This document shows, in pieces, positions 56,100 through 64,000 of a DNA stretch of 64,000 nucleotides. Both the position numbers and the translations under genes were made by a program. Positions within the stretch are counted from its first letter, which is position 1, and each line of letters starts with the position of its first letter. The notes below the pieces were generated by a model. The model saw nothing but the letters and a program-made list of their open reading frames with translations, searched no databases and was not told the DNA's origin. The stretch lies in the NCBI RefSeq assembly GCF_001953865.1, contig NZ_MQUQ01000015.1, forward strand, positions 232,026-296,025, in the 5' to 3' direction. This stretch comes from Amycolatopsis coloradensis (lineage in GTDB: Bacteria > Actinomycetota > Actinomycetes > Mycobacteriales > Pseudonocardiaceae).

Positions 56100-57368
56100 G
56101 TGATTGACCCCAGGACTCTGCGCGATGACCCGGACGTCGTGCGCGCTTCGCAGCGCGCCCGTGGCGAGGACGAAGGAGTGGTCGACAAGCTGCTCTCCCT
56201 CGACTCCCGCCGCCGGTCTTCGATCGCCGCCGCCAACACGTTGCGCGCCGAGCAGAAGTCGCTGGGCAAGCTCGTCCCGAAGGCGCAGGGAGACGAACGG
56301 GCCGCACTGCTCGCCAAGGCGAAGGACCTCGCCGCGCAGGTGAAGGCCGCCGAAGTCGAGCAGACCGAGGCGTCGGAGGAGTTCGAGCAGCTGCACCGCG
56401 TGGTGCCGAACCTGGTCCACCCCGAAGCCCCCGAAGGCGGCGAGGACGACTACGTCGTGCTCAAGCACGTCGGCGAGCCGAAGAAGTTCGACTTCAAGCC
56501 GAAGGACCACCTCGAACTCTGCGAAGGCCTCGGCGCGCTCGACATGGAGCGTGGCGCGAAGGTCTCGGGCTCGCGGTTCTACTTCCTCACCGGCATCGGC
56601 GCCCAGCTGCAACTCGGCCTGCTGAACATGGCCATCGCGCAGGCGACGGCGAACGGGTTCACGCCGATGATCACGCCCACCCTGGTGCGGCCGGAGATCA
56701 TGGCGGGCACCGGCTTCCTCGGCGCGCACTCGTCGGAGGTCTACCGGCTGCGCGACGACGACCTGTACCTCGTCGGCACCTCCGAGGTCCCGCTCGCCGG
56801 CTACCACGCCGACGAGATCCTCGACCTCGGCAAGGGCCCGAAGCGCTACGCGGGCTGGTCGTCCTGCTACCGCCGCGAGGCCGGTTCGTACGGCAAGGAC
56901 ACCCGCGGCATCATCCGCGTCCACCAGTTCGACAAGGTCGAGATGTTCGTCTACACGCGTCCCGAGGACGCCGAGGCCGAGCACGCGCGCCTGCTGGACT
57001 GGGAAGAGCAGATGCTCGCCAAGATCGAGGTCCCATACCGGGTGATCGACACCGCCACCGGCGATCTCGGCACCTCCGCGTACCGGAAGTTCGACTGCGA
57101 GGCGTGGGTGCCGTCGCAGGACACCTACCGCGAGCTGACCTCGACGTCGAACTGCACGACGTTCCAGGCCCGCCGCCTCGGCATCCGCTACCGCGACGAC
57201 GACGGCCGCCCGCAGACCGTCGCCACGCTGAACGGCACGCTCGCCACCACCCGGTGGATCGTCGCGATCCTGGAGAACCACCAGCTCGAAGACGGTTCGG
57301 TCCGGGTGCCGGAAGCGCTTCGTCCCTTCCTCGGCGGAACCGAGGTGCTCGCGCCGACATCGAAGTAG
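56100..57368 (+). CDS. serS: Seryl-tRNA synthetase
   Basis: A 422-residue class II synthetase that charges tRNA-Ser. The N-terminal coiled-coil arm (about 30-105) is rich in Lys/Glu/Ala. Motif 1 lies near FTPMITPTLVRPEIMAGTGF, motif 2 is GWSSCYRREAGSYGKDTRG (about 256-274), and motif 3 is TLNGTLATTRWIVAILENHQ (about 379-398). The GTG at 56100 gives the standard length. TACCCT about 11 bases upstream suggests a leaderless message. Confidence 0.97.
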   Translation: MIDPRTLRDDPDVVRASQRARGEDEGVVDKLLSLDSRRRSSIAAANTLRAEQKSLGKLVPKAQGDERAALLAKAKDLAAQVKAAEVEQTEASEEFEQLHRVVPNLVHPEAPEGGEDDYVVLKHVGEPKKFDFKPKDHLELCEGLGALDMERGAKVSGSRFYFLTGIGAQLQLGLLNMAIAQATANGFTPMITPTLVRPEIMAGTGFLGAHSSEVYRLRDDDLYLVGTSEVPLAGYHADEILDLGKGPKRYAGWSSCYRREAGSYGKDTRGIIRVHQFDKVEMFVYTRPEDAEAEHARLLDWEEQMLAKIEVPYRVIDTATGDLGTSAYRKFDCEAWVPSQDTYRELTSTSNCTTFQARRLGIRYRDDDGRPQTVATLNGTLATTRWIVAILENHQLEDGSVRVPEALRPFLGGTEVLAPTSK

Positions 57369-57393
57369 GGTGCGAGCCGACGAGGAGGGACGC

Positions 57394-58386
57394 ATGCGGT
57401 TTCGGAACCCGGTCGCGGCCGGGCTGGCGGTGCTGGCGCTCGGCGGCTGCACGTCGACGATCGGCGGTGCGGCCGCGCCGGTACCCGGACAGGGGCCGGT
57501 GATCACGAAGGCCGAGCCGTGCGGGCTGCTGACGCAGCAGCAGGCGGACTCCCTCGGTGTCCTGTACCCGGGCAAGGAGCGTCCGGCGAAGCCCGAACAG
57601 AAGATCCCCGCGGTCTGCCGGTTCCAGGAACTGGAGGACGCGCCGGACGGCGTCGCGCTGGAGATCTCGCGGAGCAAGGACCTGTCCGCTGTCGACTACT
57701 ACGCCGGTGCCCTGCCGGGTGAGAAGTTCGGCATCGGCGGGTTCACCTGGACGCGGTACGCGACCATCCTCGGCCCGAGCTACTGCTCGCTGGCCACCGA
57801 ACTCGACGCGAAGACGTTCATCGAGGTCTCCAGCGACGCCCCTGGCGACGACAACAACAAGGCGTGCGACCTGGCGAAGGCGGCGATCCCCGCGGTCGCC
57901 TCGCATCTGCCCGGCGGGCAGCAGGATCCACAGATCACCGCGCCGCCGGGGCAGAAGCCGATCGAGCCGTCCGGGCCGTTGGTGAGCGTCGATCCGTGCA
58001 CGCTGCTGAAGCCCGAGCAGGCCGCCCAGTTCAGCCTCATGGCCGCGCGGCCGATGAACGGTTCGTCCAACGACCCGAAGAACGGCTGCCAGTGGGACGA
58101 CACCGACGGCGACAAGGGCAAAAAGGCACTCGACCTCTGGGTCTACACCGCGACCAGGACCGAGGACGTTCCCGGCCTCGAAGGCACTTCCGCCGAGCAG
58201 GTGGTGAACGGCAAGAAGTGGCTCGTCTACTCGTCTCCGGACAGCCCGCTCTGCGTCGCGCTGTACCCGCTCACCCCGACGTCGGCGATCAAGCTCGACA
58301 CCGGCGACCTCAGTGACAACGCGAAGGCCTGCGAGATCCCGCAGGCCGTGATGCCGCTCGTGACCGCGAACGCGCCCGCCGCCTAG
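57394..58386 (+). CDS. DUF3558 lipoprotein with two domain copies
   Basis: A 330-residue lipoprotein. The signal peptide ends in lipobox ALGGCTS (Cys about 19). Two DUF3558-like halves follow: EPCGLLTQQQADSLGVLYPG ... CRFQE and VDPCTLLKPEQAAQFSLMAARPM ... CQWDD. Each begins with a PC-LL motif, joined by a Pro-rich linker (about 185-200). DUF3558 is confined to actinobacteria and unknown in function. ATG at 57394 with GAGGAGGGA upstream. Separated from serS by 25 bases. Confidence 0.85.
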   Translation: MRFRNPVAAGLAVLALGGCTSTIGGAAAPVPGQGPVITKAEPCGLLTQQQADSLGVLYPGKERPAKPEQKIPAVCRFQELEDAPDGVALEISRSKDLSAVDYYAGALPGEKFGIGGFTWTRYATILGPSYCSLATELDAKTFIEVSSDAPGDDNNKACDLAKAAIPAVASHLPGGQQDPQITAPPGQKPIEPSGPLVSVDPCTLLKPEQAAQFSLMAARPMNGSSNDPKNGCQWDDTDGDKGKKALDLWVYTATRTEDVPGLEGTSAEQVVNGKKWLVYSSPDSPLCVALYPLTPTSAIKLDTGDLSDNAKACEIPQAVMPLVTANAPAA

Positions 58387-58435
58387 GTGTCTCTCGGTTC
58401 AGCGTCCTACCTGCTCGGCCGGGTGCTGATCTGGG

Positions 58436-58490
58436 TGTCGCGAAAGCCACTTTCGGGACACCTGATGTCCCGAAAGTGGCTTTCGCGACA
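58436..58490. repeat. Palindromic repeat, family A, complete element
   Basis: Perfect 25-base inverted arms, 58436-58460 and 58466-58490 (TGTCGCGAAAGCCACTTTCG... / ...CGAAAGTGGCTTTCGCGACA), separated by CCTGA. It lies between convergent genes. The 25 + 5 base plan and 30-base pitch equal those of family E. Confidence 0.92.
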
Positions 58491-58543
58491 TGCCTGGTGC
58501 GGGTGGTGTGGTCACGAGAGTCCCGCGACCAACGACACCCTGC

Positions 58544-59728
58544 CTAGTCCGACACCTCGTCGGCGATGTGCTTCGCGATCTCCAGCGCGCTGGTCGCCGC
58601 CGGTGAGGGCGCGTTGAGGACGTGCACCTGGTTCCGCGTTGTCTCGATCAGGAAGTCGTCGACGAGCGCGCCGTCCGGACGCAGTGCCTGCGCACGGACA
58701 CCGGAGCCGTGCCGCACGATGTCGTCCTCGGTGACGGCGGGCACGAGCCGCGCGAGGCTTTCGGCGAAGCGGCGCTTCGAGAACGACCGGCGGACCTCGT
58801 CGAGCCCGGTCGGATAGGCGTACTTGCGCGCGAGCCGCCAGACGCCGGGGAAGCGGGCGACTTCGGCGAGGTCCTTCGCGGAGACGTCGCGCCAGGTGTA
58901 GCCCTCGCGGCGCAGCGCGAGCACGGCGTTGGGGCCGGCGTGCACACTGCCGTCGAGCATGCGGGTCAGGTGCACGCCGAGGAACGGCAGCGACGCGTCC
59001 GGGACCGGGTAGATCAGGCCTCGCACCAGGTGGCGGCGGCCGGGCTTGAGTTCGTAGTACTCGCCGCGGAACGGCACGATCCGCGCGCTCGGGGTGAGCC
59101 CGGCGAGCCGTGCGACACGGTCCGCGTGCAGGCCCGCGCAGTTGACGAGCGCGTCCGCGTGGATCACGTCGTCGCCGGTCGCCACCTCGACGCCCCCGGT
59201 GCGGCCCGCGCGGATCCCCAGCGCGGGCGTGCCGAGGCGCAGGTCGGCGTCGGATTCGTCGAGCAGCCGGACCAGTGCGGCGCAGACGGCCGGGAAATCG
59301 ATGATGCCGGTGGATTCCACCCGCAGCGCGGCGACGCACGAGACCTCGGGTTCGTACTCGCGGGCCTCGCTCGGGGTGATCAGCTTCGCCGGGACGCCGT
59401 TGGCTTCGGCCCGTTCGGCGAGCACCTTCAGCGCCGGAAGCTCCGCTTCGGAGGTGGCGACGACCAGTTTGCCGCAGACCTCCACCGGCACCCCGTACTG
59501 CCGTGCGAAGTCCACAATGGACCGATTGCCCGCGGTGGACATCCTGGCCTTGAAGGAACCCGGCTTGTAGTAGAGCCCGGCGTGCACGACGTTCGAGTTG
59601 TGCCCGGTCTGGTGGACAGCCCAGCGGTCCTCCTTCTCGAGCACCGTGACGTCCAGGCCCCGCTTCGTCAGCTCCCAGGCCGTGGCGAGACCGACGATCC
59701 CGCCCCCGATGACTACGACTGTACGCAC
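58544..59728 (-). CDS. lhgO: L-2-hydroxyglutarate oxidase/dehydrogenase (LhgO type)
   Basis: A 394-residue FAD enzyme of the DAO family. FAD-binding motif VVVIGGGIVGLATAWELTKRG lies at residues 4-24. LhgO-type blocks are TGHNSNVVHAGLYYKPGSFKA (about 40), GKLVVATSEAELPAL and RGEYYELKPGRRHLVRGLIYPVPDASLPFLGVHLTRMLDG (about 222-262). It oxidises L-2-hydroxyglutarate to 2-oxoglutarate. GTG at 59728 puts the start right before the FAD fold. Divergent from a TetR gene, with operators between. Confidence 0.9.
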   Translation of the reverse strand: MRTVVVIGGGIVGLATAWELTKRGLDVTVLEKEDRWAVHQTGHNSNVVHAGLYYKPGSFKARMSTAGNRSIVDFARQYGVPVEVCGKLVVATSEAELPALKVLAERAEANGVPAKLITPSEAREYEPEVSCVAALRVESTGIIDFPAVCAALVRLLDESDADLRLGTPALGIRAGRTGGVEVATGDDVIHADALVNCAGLHADRVARLAGLTPSARIVPFRGEYYELKPGRRHLVRGLIYPVPDASLPFLGVHLTRMLDGSVHAGPNAVLALRREGYTWRDVSAKDLAEVARFPGVWRLARKYAYPTGLDEVRRSFSKRRFAESLARLVPAVTEDDIVRHGSGVRAQALRPDGALVDDFLIETTRNQVHVLNAPSPAATSALEIAKHIADEVSD

Positions 59729-59753
59729 GATCGACCAGGCTACCCGGCCCACT

Positions 59754-59802
59754 ACCTGACAGTTGTCAGGTTGAGTGGTAGCGTACCTGACCGATGTCAG
59801 GT
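59754..59802. promoter_or_regulatory. Twin palindromic TetR operators between lhgO and the tetR gene
   Basis: ACCTGACAGTTGTCAGGT (59754-59771) and ACCTGACCGATGTCAGGT (59785-59802) are two copies of ACCTGAC-N4-GTCAGGT, 31 bases apart. The second includes the TetR start codon (ATG at 59794). This is a textbook layout for autorepression with control of the divergent gene; binding is inferred. Confidence 0.88.
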
Positions 59803-60405
59803 AAGCGGTTGAGCAGAGATGAACGCCGGGAACGGATCCTGGCCGCGGCGGCGCGCGTGTTCGCCGCGTCCGGGTACGACGCGTCCGGGATGCGCGAGGT
59901 CGCGACGGCGGCCGGGATCAGCACACCGGTGCTCTACGACCATTTCCCGTCCAAGGCGCGGCTGTACGCCGGGCTGCTGGAGTCCGAAGTGGACAGTCTG
60001 CTGGCCGGCTGGGACGCGCTGCCGCCGTCGGGCACCGCCGAGGAGCTGCTGCGCGGCCGGGTCGCCGCGATCTTCGCCTGGATGGAGACGAACGAACGCG
60101 GCTGGCGGATGATCTTCGCCGAGACGCCGTCGGATCCGGCCGTCGCCGAGGTGCACCGGCGCGGGCAGGCCAGGGCCACCGGGCAGCTGACCGGGGTGTT
60201 CGCGCAGGTCCCCGGCCTGGCGCTGAGCGCGGACCTGCCGCGCGACCGCGCGAACGAAGCGCTCGCCGAAGCGGCGAAGAGCGCGCTGAACGCCATCGCC
60301 ACCTGGTGGTGGAGCAACCGTGACATCCCACGGGAGCAAGTCGTCGCGCTCACGACGGATCTGTTGTGGCGCGGTCTGGGGAACCTGATCCAGGAGGACA
60401 CATGA
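59794..60405 (+). CDS. TetR family transcriptional regulator
   Basis: A 203-residue repressor. DNA-binding domain: RRERILAAAARVFAASGYDASGMREVATAAGISTPVLYDHFPSKARLYAGLLE (about residues 11-63). The helical ligand domain contains AIFAWMETNERGWRMIFAETPSDP. The start codon lies inside an operator, so no leader or ribosome-binding site is left and translation is probably leaderless. It likely controls itself and lhgO, or the NTF2-like gene it overlaps by ATGA. Confidence 0.92.
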   Translation: MSGKRLSRDERRERILAAAARVFAASGYDASGMREVATAAGISTPVLYDHFPSKARLYAGLLESEVDSLLAGWDALPPSGTAEELLRGRVAAIFAWMETNERGWRMIFAETPSDPAVAEVHRRGQARATGQLTGVFAQVPGLALSADLPRDRANEALAEAAKSALNAIATWWWSNRDIPREQVVALTTDLLWRGLGNLIQEDT

Positions 60406-60893
60406 GCACGCAGACCACCGAGCGGTATCGCCGGGCCGCCGAGACCCAGGACGTCGAACTCGCGCTGAGCGCCTTCGCGCCGGACGCGGTGGTGCATTCG
60501 CCGCTGACCGGCCGGGTCCGGTTCACCGGGCACGCCGAACTCGGGCCGCTGCTCGAAGTCGCGTACTCGCATCTTCGCGACATCCGATTCCACACCGACA
60601 CCGGTGACGCGTCGACGCGGGTCGTCGTCCACACCGCGCGCATCGGCGGCGAGGAGATCGAGGAGACGGCGGTGCTGAAGCTCGACGAAGACGGCCTCAT
60701 CGCCGAAGCGACGCTGTTCGTGCGGCCGTTGCCCGGGCTCGTCGCGTTGATGGACGCCTTCGGCCCGGACATCGCCCGCCGCAACGGCCGCCCCTTCGCG
60801 GCGAGGCTCCTCGCCGTGGCCGCGAAACCCTTGCTGGCCATGGTCCGGTCGGGCGACCGCCGTGCCGTCCCGCTGGCCGGACCGAGGGCCTGA
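60402..60893 (+). CDS. SnoaL/NTF2-like fold protein
   Basis: A 163-residue protein with the cone-shaped NTF2-like pattern: YRRAAETQDVELALSAFAPDAVVHSPLTGRVRFTGHAELGPLLE (residues 9-52) and LDEDGLIAEATLFVRPLPGL (about 93-112). Such proteins are small isomerases, hydrolases or ligand binders. Co-translated with the TetR gene (ATGA overlap), so probably its metabolic partner. Substrate unknown. Confidence 0.82.
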   Translation: MSTQTTERYRRAAETQDVELALSAFAPDAVVHSPLTGRVRFTGHAELGPLLEVAYSHLRDIRFHTDTGDASTRVVVHTARIGGEEIEETAVLKLDEDGLIAEATLFVRPLPGLVALMDAFGPDIARRNGRPFAARLLAVAAKPLLAMVRSGDRRAVPLAGPRA

Positions 60894-61006
60894 TCGCAAC
60901 TAGACGGTTGATTCCGTGAGATCACGTGAAGCTCAGTGAGGCGCTGTGACTGTCTATTTCGCGTCGACAGGGCGTCCTCCCTCGGGCGCACTTCACGGAA
61001 TTACTT

Positions 61007-61025
61007 AACTAGAGGACTACTTGCG
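61007..61025. repeat. Family B repeat, single half
   Basis: AACTAGAGGACTACTTGCG resembles the right arm of family B (TAGAGGAC core). No convincing partner arm is present in the 147-base gap 60894-61040. It lies 16 bases beyond the MFS stop. Confidence 0.45.
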
Positions 61026-61040
61026 AGGGTTCACGCGCCA

Positions 61041-62597
61041 TCAGACTCCAGCAGAGGCGGGCGAAGTGGCCGAAACGGCGTCGTCCTCTTCGGGGTCTTC
61101 GAGGACCTTCGGGACTCCGCGCAGCGTGAACAGCGCACTCACCGCCAGCAGCGCCATCAGCCCGGCCGAGCACAGCATCGTCACCTGCATCCCGTCGACG
61201 AACGCCACCTTCGCGCTGTCCAGCACCACCGCTCCTTGTGACGGCGGAAGCCGCGCCGCGACCTGGACCGCGCCGCCGAGGGTGTCCGCGATCGCCCCGG
61301 CCGCCTCGGGCGGCACCCCCGCCGGGATGACGAGTTCGCTCCGGTACAGCGCGCCGAGCACGCTGCCGAGGACCGCGATCCCCAGCGCCCCGCCGAGTTC
61401 GGTCGCCGTTTCGGAGATCGCCGACGCCGCGCCCGCCCTCGCCTTCGGCACGACGCCGAGCACCGTGTCCGTCGCGGTCGCGAGGATCAGCGCCAGCCCG
61501 ACACCGAAGACGATCATCGCCGCGAGCAGGTCCGAGTACACGATCGTCACGCCGATACCCGAGTACAACGCGAAGCCGGCCGCCGAAAGACCGCATCCCA
61601 GCGCGATCGTGACCGCCCGGCCGAACGCCTTGATCACCAGCGGCGCGAGCACGCCGCCGACGATCGCGCCACCCATCCCCGGCAGCCCGGCGAGCCCGGA
61701 CTTCAGCGGCGACCAGCCCGCCACCAGCTGAAGATATTGCGCGAACATCAGGGAGACCGCGAGCTGCGCGAACATCGCCAGGATCGTGGTGGCGACGGTC
61801 GCCGAGAACGCCCGCTGCGTGAACAGTTTCAGGTCCATCAGCGGCTCGGCCAGCCGCGGCTGCCGCAGGACGAACGCCAGCAGGCCGCCGAGACCCAGCA
61901 CCGCGGCGACCGCGATATCCCAGTGCCCCCAGCCTCGGTAGGCGACTTCCTTGATCGTGTAGACGATCCCGACCATGCCGACGACGGACAGCAGCACGCT
62001 GAGCACGTCGATCCGGCCCGGTGCCGGGTTCTTCGATTCGGGCAGGATCACCGCGCCCGCGATCACCAGCACGAGCACCACCGGCACGTTGACCAGGAAC
62101 ACCGAACCCCACCAGAAGTGGTCGAGCAGGACGCCGCCGACGAGTGGCCCCAGCCCGAAACCGAGGATCGTCAGCCCGCTCGACACCCCGATCGCGGCCG
62201 CGCGTTCCTTGCCGGTGAACACGTTCCGGATGATCGACAACGTCGACGGCATCAGCGTCGCGGCGGCGATCCCGAGCAGCGCGCGGGCGGCGATCAGCAG
62301 TTCCGCCGTCGGCGCGTACGCCGTGATCACCGAAGCGACGCCGAACAGCGACGCCCCGATCAGCAGCAGCTTCTTCCGGCCGACGCGGTCACCGATGTTG
62401 CCCATCGTGATCAGCAGTCCGGCGAGCGCGAACCCGTACGCGTCGGCGATCCACAGCATTTCCGTCGTCGACGGGCGCATTTGTTCCGAAAGGGACGGCA
62501 ACACCAGATGCAGGACGGTCAGGTCGATCGCGATCAGCAGTTGCGCGAGGACGCAGACCACGAGTGTGCCGATCTTGCGGCCCTTGCCGATGTTCAC
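61041..62597 (-). CDS. MFS transporter of the DHA2 (EmrB/QacA) type
   Basis: A 518-residue protein with 14 membrane helices. Signatures are LLIAIDLTVLHLVLPSLSEQM (helix 1, motif D1 region), GNIGDRVGRKKLLLIG (motif A, about 66) and GFGLGPLVGGVLLDHFWWGSVFLVNVPV (motif C, about 150). It exports drugs or lipophilic cations using the proton gradient; substrate not defined. It is coupled by GTGA overlap to the C45 hydrolase gene upstream. Confidence 0.92.
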   Translation of the reverse strand: MNIGKGRKIGTLVVCVLAQLLIAIDLTVLHLVLPSLSEQMRPSTTEMLWIADAYGFALAGLLITMGNIGDRVGRKKLLLIGASLFGVASVITAYAPTAELLIAARALLGIAAATLMPSTLSIIRNVFTGKERAAAIGVSSGLTILGFGLGPLVGGVLLDHFWWGSVFLVNVPVVLVLVIAGAVILPESKNPAPGRIDVLSVLLSVVGMVGIVYTIKEVAYRGWGHWDIAVAAVLGLGGLLAFVLRQPRLAEPLMDLKLFTQRAFSATVATTILAMFAQLAVSLMFAQYLQLVAGWSPLKSGLAGLPGMGGAIVGGVLAPLVIKAFGRAVTIALGCGLSAAGFALYSGIGVTIVYSDLLAAMIVFGVGLALILATATDTVLGVVPKARAGAASAISETATELGGALGIAVLGSVLGALYRSELVIPAGVPPEAAGAIADTLGGAVQVAARLPPSQGAVVLDSAKVAFVDGMQVTMLCSAGLMALLAVSALFTLRGVPKVLEDPEEDDAVSATSPASAGV

Positions 62598-63685
62598 CGC
62601 GACACGCCGAAGGTGAGTTCCGGCGAGTGCCGCGCGGTGCCGTTCTCGCCGTCACCCAGGTAGAACCGGGTGCTCATGGTGCGGGCCGCCGGATCGAGGA
62701 CGCTGCGCCACAACGTTCGCCACGGCGCGCCGGGTTCGACCGCGAAGGACACCGTGTCGAGCGCGTCGCGCGCCCCGGCGCCCGCCTCCTCGGTGAGGGT
62801 GCGCAGCCGCTGATAGGTGAGCATGGAGTCCGGTGTGTCCTCGGGCAGCGCGTCGAGGTCCGGATGGCGGTGCAACAGGTGGTTCGTGACGCACAGCGGC
62901 CCGTCGCCGACTTCGACGAAGTACTCGACGTCGTGCTCCCCGCGCTCGTGAACGAAGCCGCGGCCGGAGGCGTCGGCGACGATGTAGTGGCAGGGCGCGC
63001 CATGCGCGTACTGCTTGGCGAGCATCAGCGCTTCTTTGGCCTCCTCGACGGTTTCGCAGGTGTCCAGCAGATACCGGCACACCTGTAACACCGAGAGGCC
63101 CGCCTGGGGGCCGTGCGCCAGCGGAGTGGCCGTTTCGACGTCGGCCATCAGCAGCGCGACGACGAGCCCGGCCTCGTTGACCCCCTCCGTCCCACCGTCC
63201 ATCGTGGCCATCGACAGGGCGGTCGAGGCGATACCGTCGTCGGGGATCGTCGTCAGGACGTAGGGCCGTGACGCCATCGGCACCGTCCCGTCGTCGACGG
63301 GCTCCTCACCCGCCAGCACCGCGCCCAGTTGAGTCCAGCTCATCGTGAAGAAGTCGTAGTTCCGGCCGAGCGTGCTCCCCGTCCACAACGCCGAACAGCC
63401 CGATCCGGCGGGCAGGGCGCTCGCGTCGTCGAAGGAGACCGCCGCGTCCGCCGGGAGCCCGCAGGCCTCGGCGAACCCGGCCGTGCGCCCGGCGTACTGC
63501 GGCCAGTTCCGCGCGAACCAGGTGCGCCGCGCCCTGGCCACCAACGGATCGATCGGCGGCGGCGACCAGTCCGAGCGCGCCTTCACTTCGGCGCCGAGCG
63601 CCTGGCCGATTTCGGCCTGGGTGCCGCGCAACGTCAGATGCCGCACGGCGAGGAAGTCTTCGGGAGATCCCGCTGCGTAAGTCAT
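62594..63685 (-). CDS. C45 family Ntn hydrolase/acyltransferase-like protein
   Basis: A 363-residue protein of the penicillin acyltransferase (C45) Ntn-hydrolase group. The likely autocleavage nucleophile is Cys in LPAGSGCSALWTG (about residue 97). Flanking family motifs are LTLRGTQAEIGQALGAEVKAR, GRNYDF and GVNEAGLVVAL, NHLLH. Members are amidases/acyltransferases that mature by self-cleavage before the Cys. Overlap with the MFS exporter gene suggests a joint task such as modifying then exporting a compound, which is inference. Confidence 0.82.
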   Translation of the reverse strand: MTYAAGSPEDFLAVRHLTLRGTQAEIGQALGAEVKARSDWSPPPIDPLVARARRTWFARNWPQYAGRTAGFAEACGLPADAAVSFDDASALPAGSGCSALWTGSTLGRNYDFFTMSWTQLGAVLAGEEPVDDGTVPMASRPYVLTTIPDDGIASTALSMATMDGGTEGVNEAGLVVALLMADVETATPLAHGPQAGLSVLQVCRYLLDTCETVEEAKEALMLAKQYAHGAPCHYIVADASGRGFVHERGEHDVEYFVEVGDGPLCVTNHLLHRHPDLDALPEDTPDSMLTYQRLRTLTEEAGAGARDALDTVSFAVEPGAPWRTLWRSVLDPAARTMSTRFYLGDGENGTARHSPELTFGVSR

Positions 63686-63703
63686 GGCGGGAGCTTGTCC
63701 ACG

Positions 63704-63778
63704 AGCGCTGACTGTTCACGCACCGAACGCTGTCAGCGCATGTCAGCGCTTGGCCGTGCCTGTCATCGGAATGTCATG
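63704..63778. promoter_or_regulatory. Helically phased TGTCA repeats and inverted repeat upstream of C45 gene
   Basis: TGTCA occurs at 63731, 63741, 63761 and 63772, spaced by about 10, 20 and 11 bases. The first two are in the direct repeat TGTCAGCGC(A/T). GCGCTGAC (63705-63712) is the complement of GTCAGCGC (63732-63739). It lies between the C45 gene and the divergent gene at 63830, as expected for a regulator-binding region. Confidence 0.45.
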
Positions 63779-63829
63779 TGCCCCGCGCGAAAGTGGTCCC
63801 ACCAAGGCAACGACAAGCGAGGGAAAGCC

Positions 63830-64000
63830 ATGATCGGCAACAAGGTGTACATCATCGCCGGGGGCGTCATCAGCGTCCTGTTCGTCGCGCTCGCGATGGT
63901 CGAGTTCTCCACCGGCTACCCGGACGACGGCCTCCAGGACCTCCTCTACGCGGCGGTGAGCGCCGGCGCCGGCACGCTGCTGTACGTCCTCGACCGCCGT
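63830..64000 (+). CDS. Membrane protein, start only
   Basis: The first 57 codons of a gene running out of the window: MIGNKVYIIAGGVISVLFVA, then LAMVEFSTGYPDDGLQDLLY and a second hydrophobic stretch AAVSAGAGTLLYVLDRR. Two short helices are visible. The ATG follows GAGGGAAAG. No family can be assigned from this part. Confidence 0.6.
   Translation, partial: MIGNKVYIIAGGVISVLFVALAMVEFSTGYPDDGLQDLLYAAVSAGAGTLLYVLDRR

Overview
The window is a chromosomal segment of a high-GC actinomycete. GTG and TTG starts are frequent, start/stop overlaps of the ATGA or GTGA type are common, and several genes look leaderless. The gene content (septum-formation protein, DUF3558 lipoprotein, SigE-type sigma factor, DevR/DevS-like regulators, IdeR-type iron boxes) and the style of the intergenic repeats point to Pseudonocardiales, most likely Amycolatopsis or a close relative. 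The genus call is inference. No rRNA, tRNA, CRISPR array, insertion sequence or prophage was recognised.

Layout. 1-6.6 kb: end of an acetate symporter, a rhodanese, an ABM monooxygenase, a P450, a His-rich secreted peptide, DUF5926 and DUF952 proteins, and a SigE-type sigma factor with its membrane partner. 6.7-10.8 kb: ferritin, arginine deiminase, CPBP protease, a PPOX-class flavoprotein and an iron-box-controlled DUF2470 gene. 10.9-19.7 kb: a VWA/solute-binding operon, homogentisate dioxygenase with a divergent conserved unknown and an IclR regulator, a GDT1-type cation transporter and a dead S41 peptidase. 19.8-27.1 kb: a complete cytochrome bd operon (cydA, cydB, fused cydDC) ending in a DevS-like histidine kinase. 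27.2-28.5 kb: an excalibur protein with its class F sortase. 28.5-33.8 kb: a variant histidine phosphatase, a STAND ATPase with TPR-like repeats, a convergent GT-B-like gene and a DevR-like regulator. 33.8-43 kb: two paralogous basic-tailed proteins, an M14 carboxypeptidase, MazG, a sensor that has lost its kinase, and a Phd/VapC toxin-antitoxin pair. 43-53.6 kb: pantothenate kinase, macro-domain protein, prephenate dehydratase, phosphatase, lipoprotein, MFS pump, metallopeptidase, septum-formation protein and a YgiB-YgiC-DUF350 cluster. 53.7-64 kb: haloalkane dehalogenase, class III aminotransferase, SerRS, DUF3558 lipoprotein, LhgO with a divergent TetR, an MFS pump coupled to a C45 Ntn hydrolase, and the start of a membrane protein.

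Two themes go beyond routine annotation. The first is a set of short palindromic repeat families. One (core GAACGGACCGTTC) occurs twice as a pair of 25-bp palindromes at 30-bp pitch, once between convergent genes and once in frame inside cydDC. Another supplies the stop codon of hmgA. The second is redox/oxygen control: a DosR-like box (GGGAC-N4-GTCCC) lies just upstream of cydA, the bd operon ends in a DevS-like kinase, and a DevR-like regulator lies 6 kb away. Other regulatory sites include an iron box before the DUF2470 gene, twin TetR operators, a toxin-antitoxin operator across its own start codon, and a terminator hairpin whose 3' arm forms the first codons of the dehalogenase gene.
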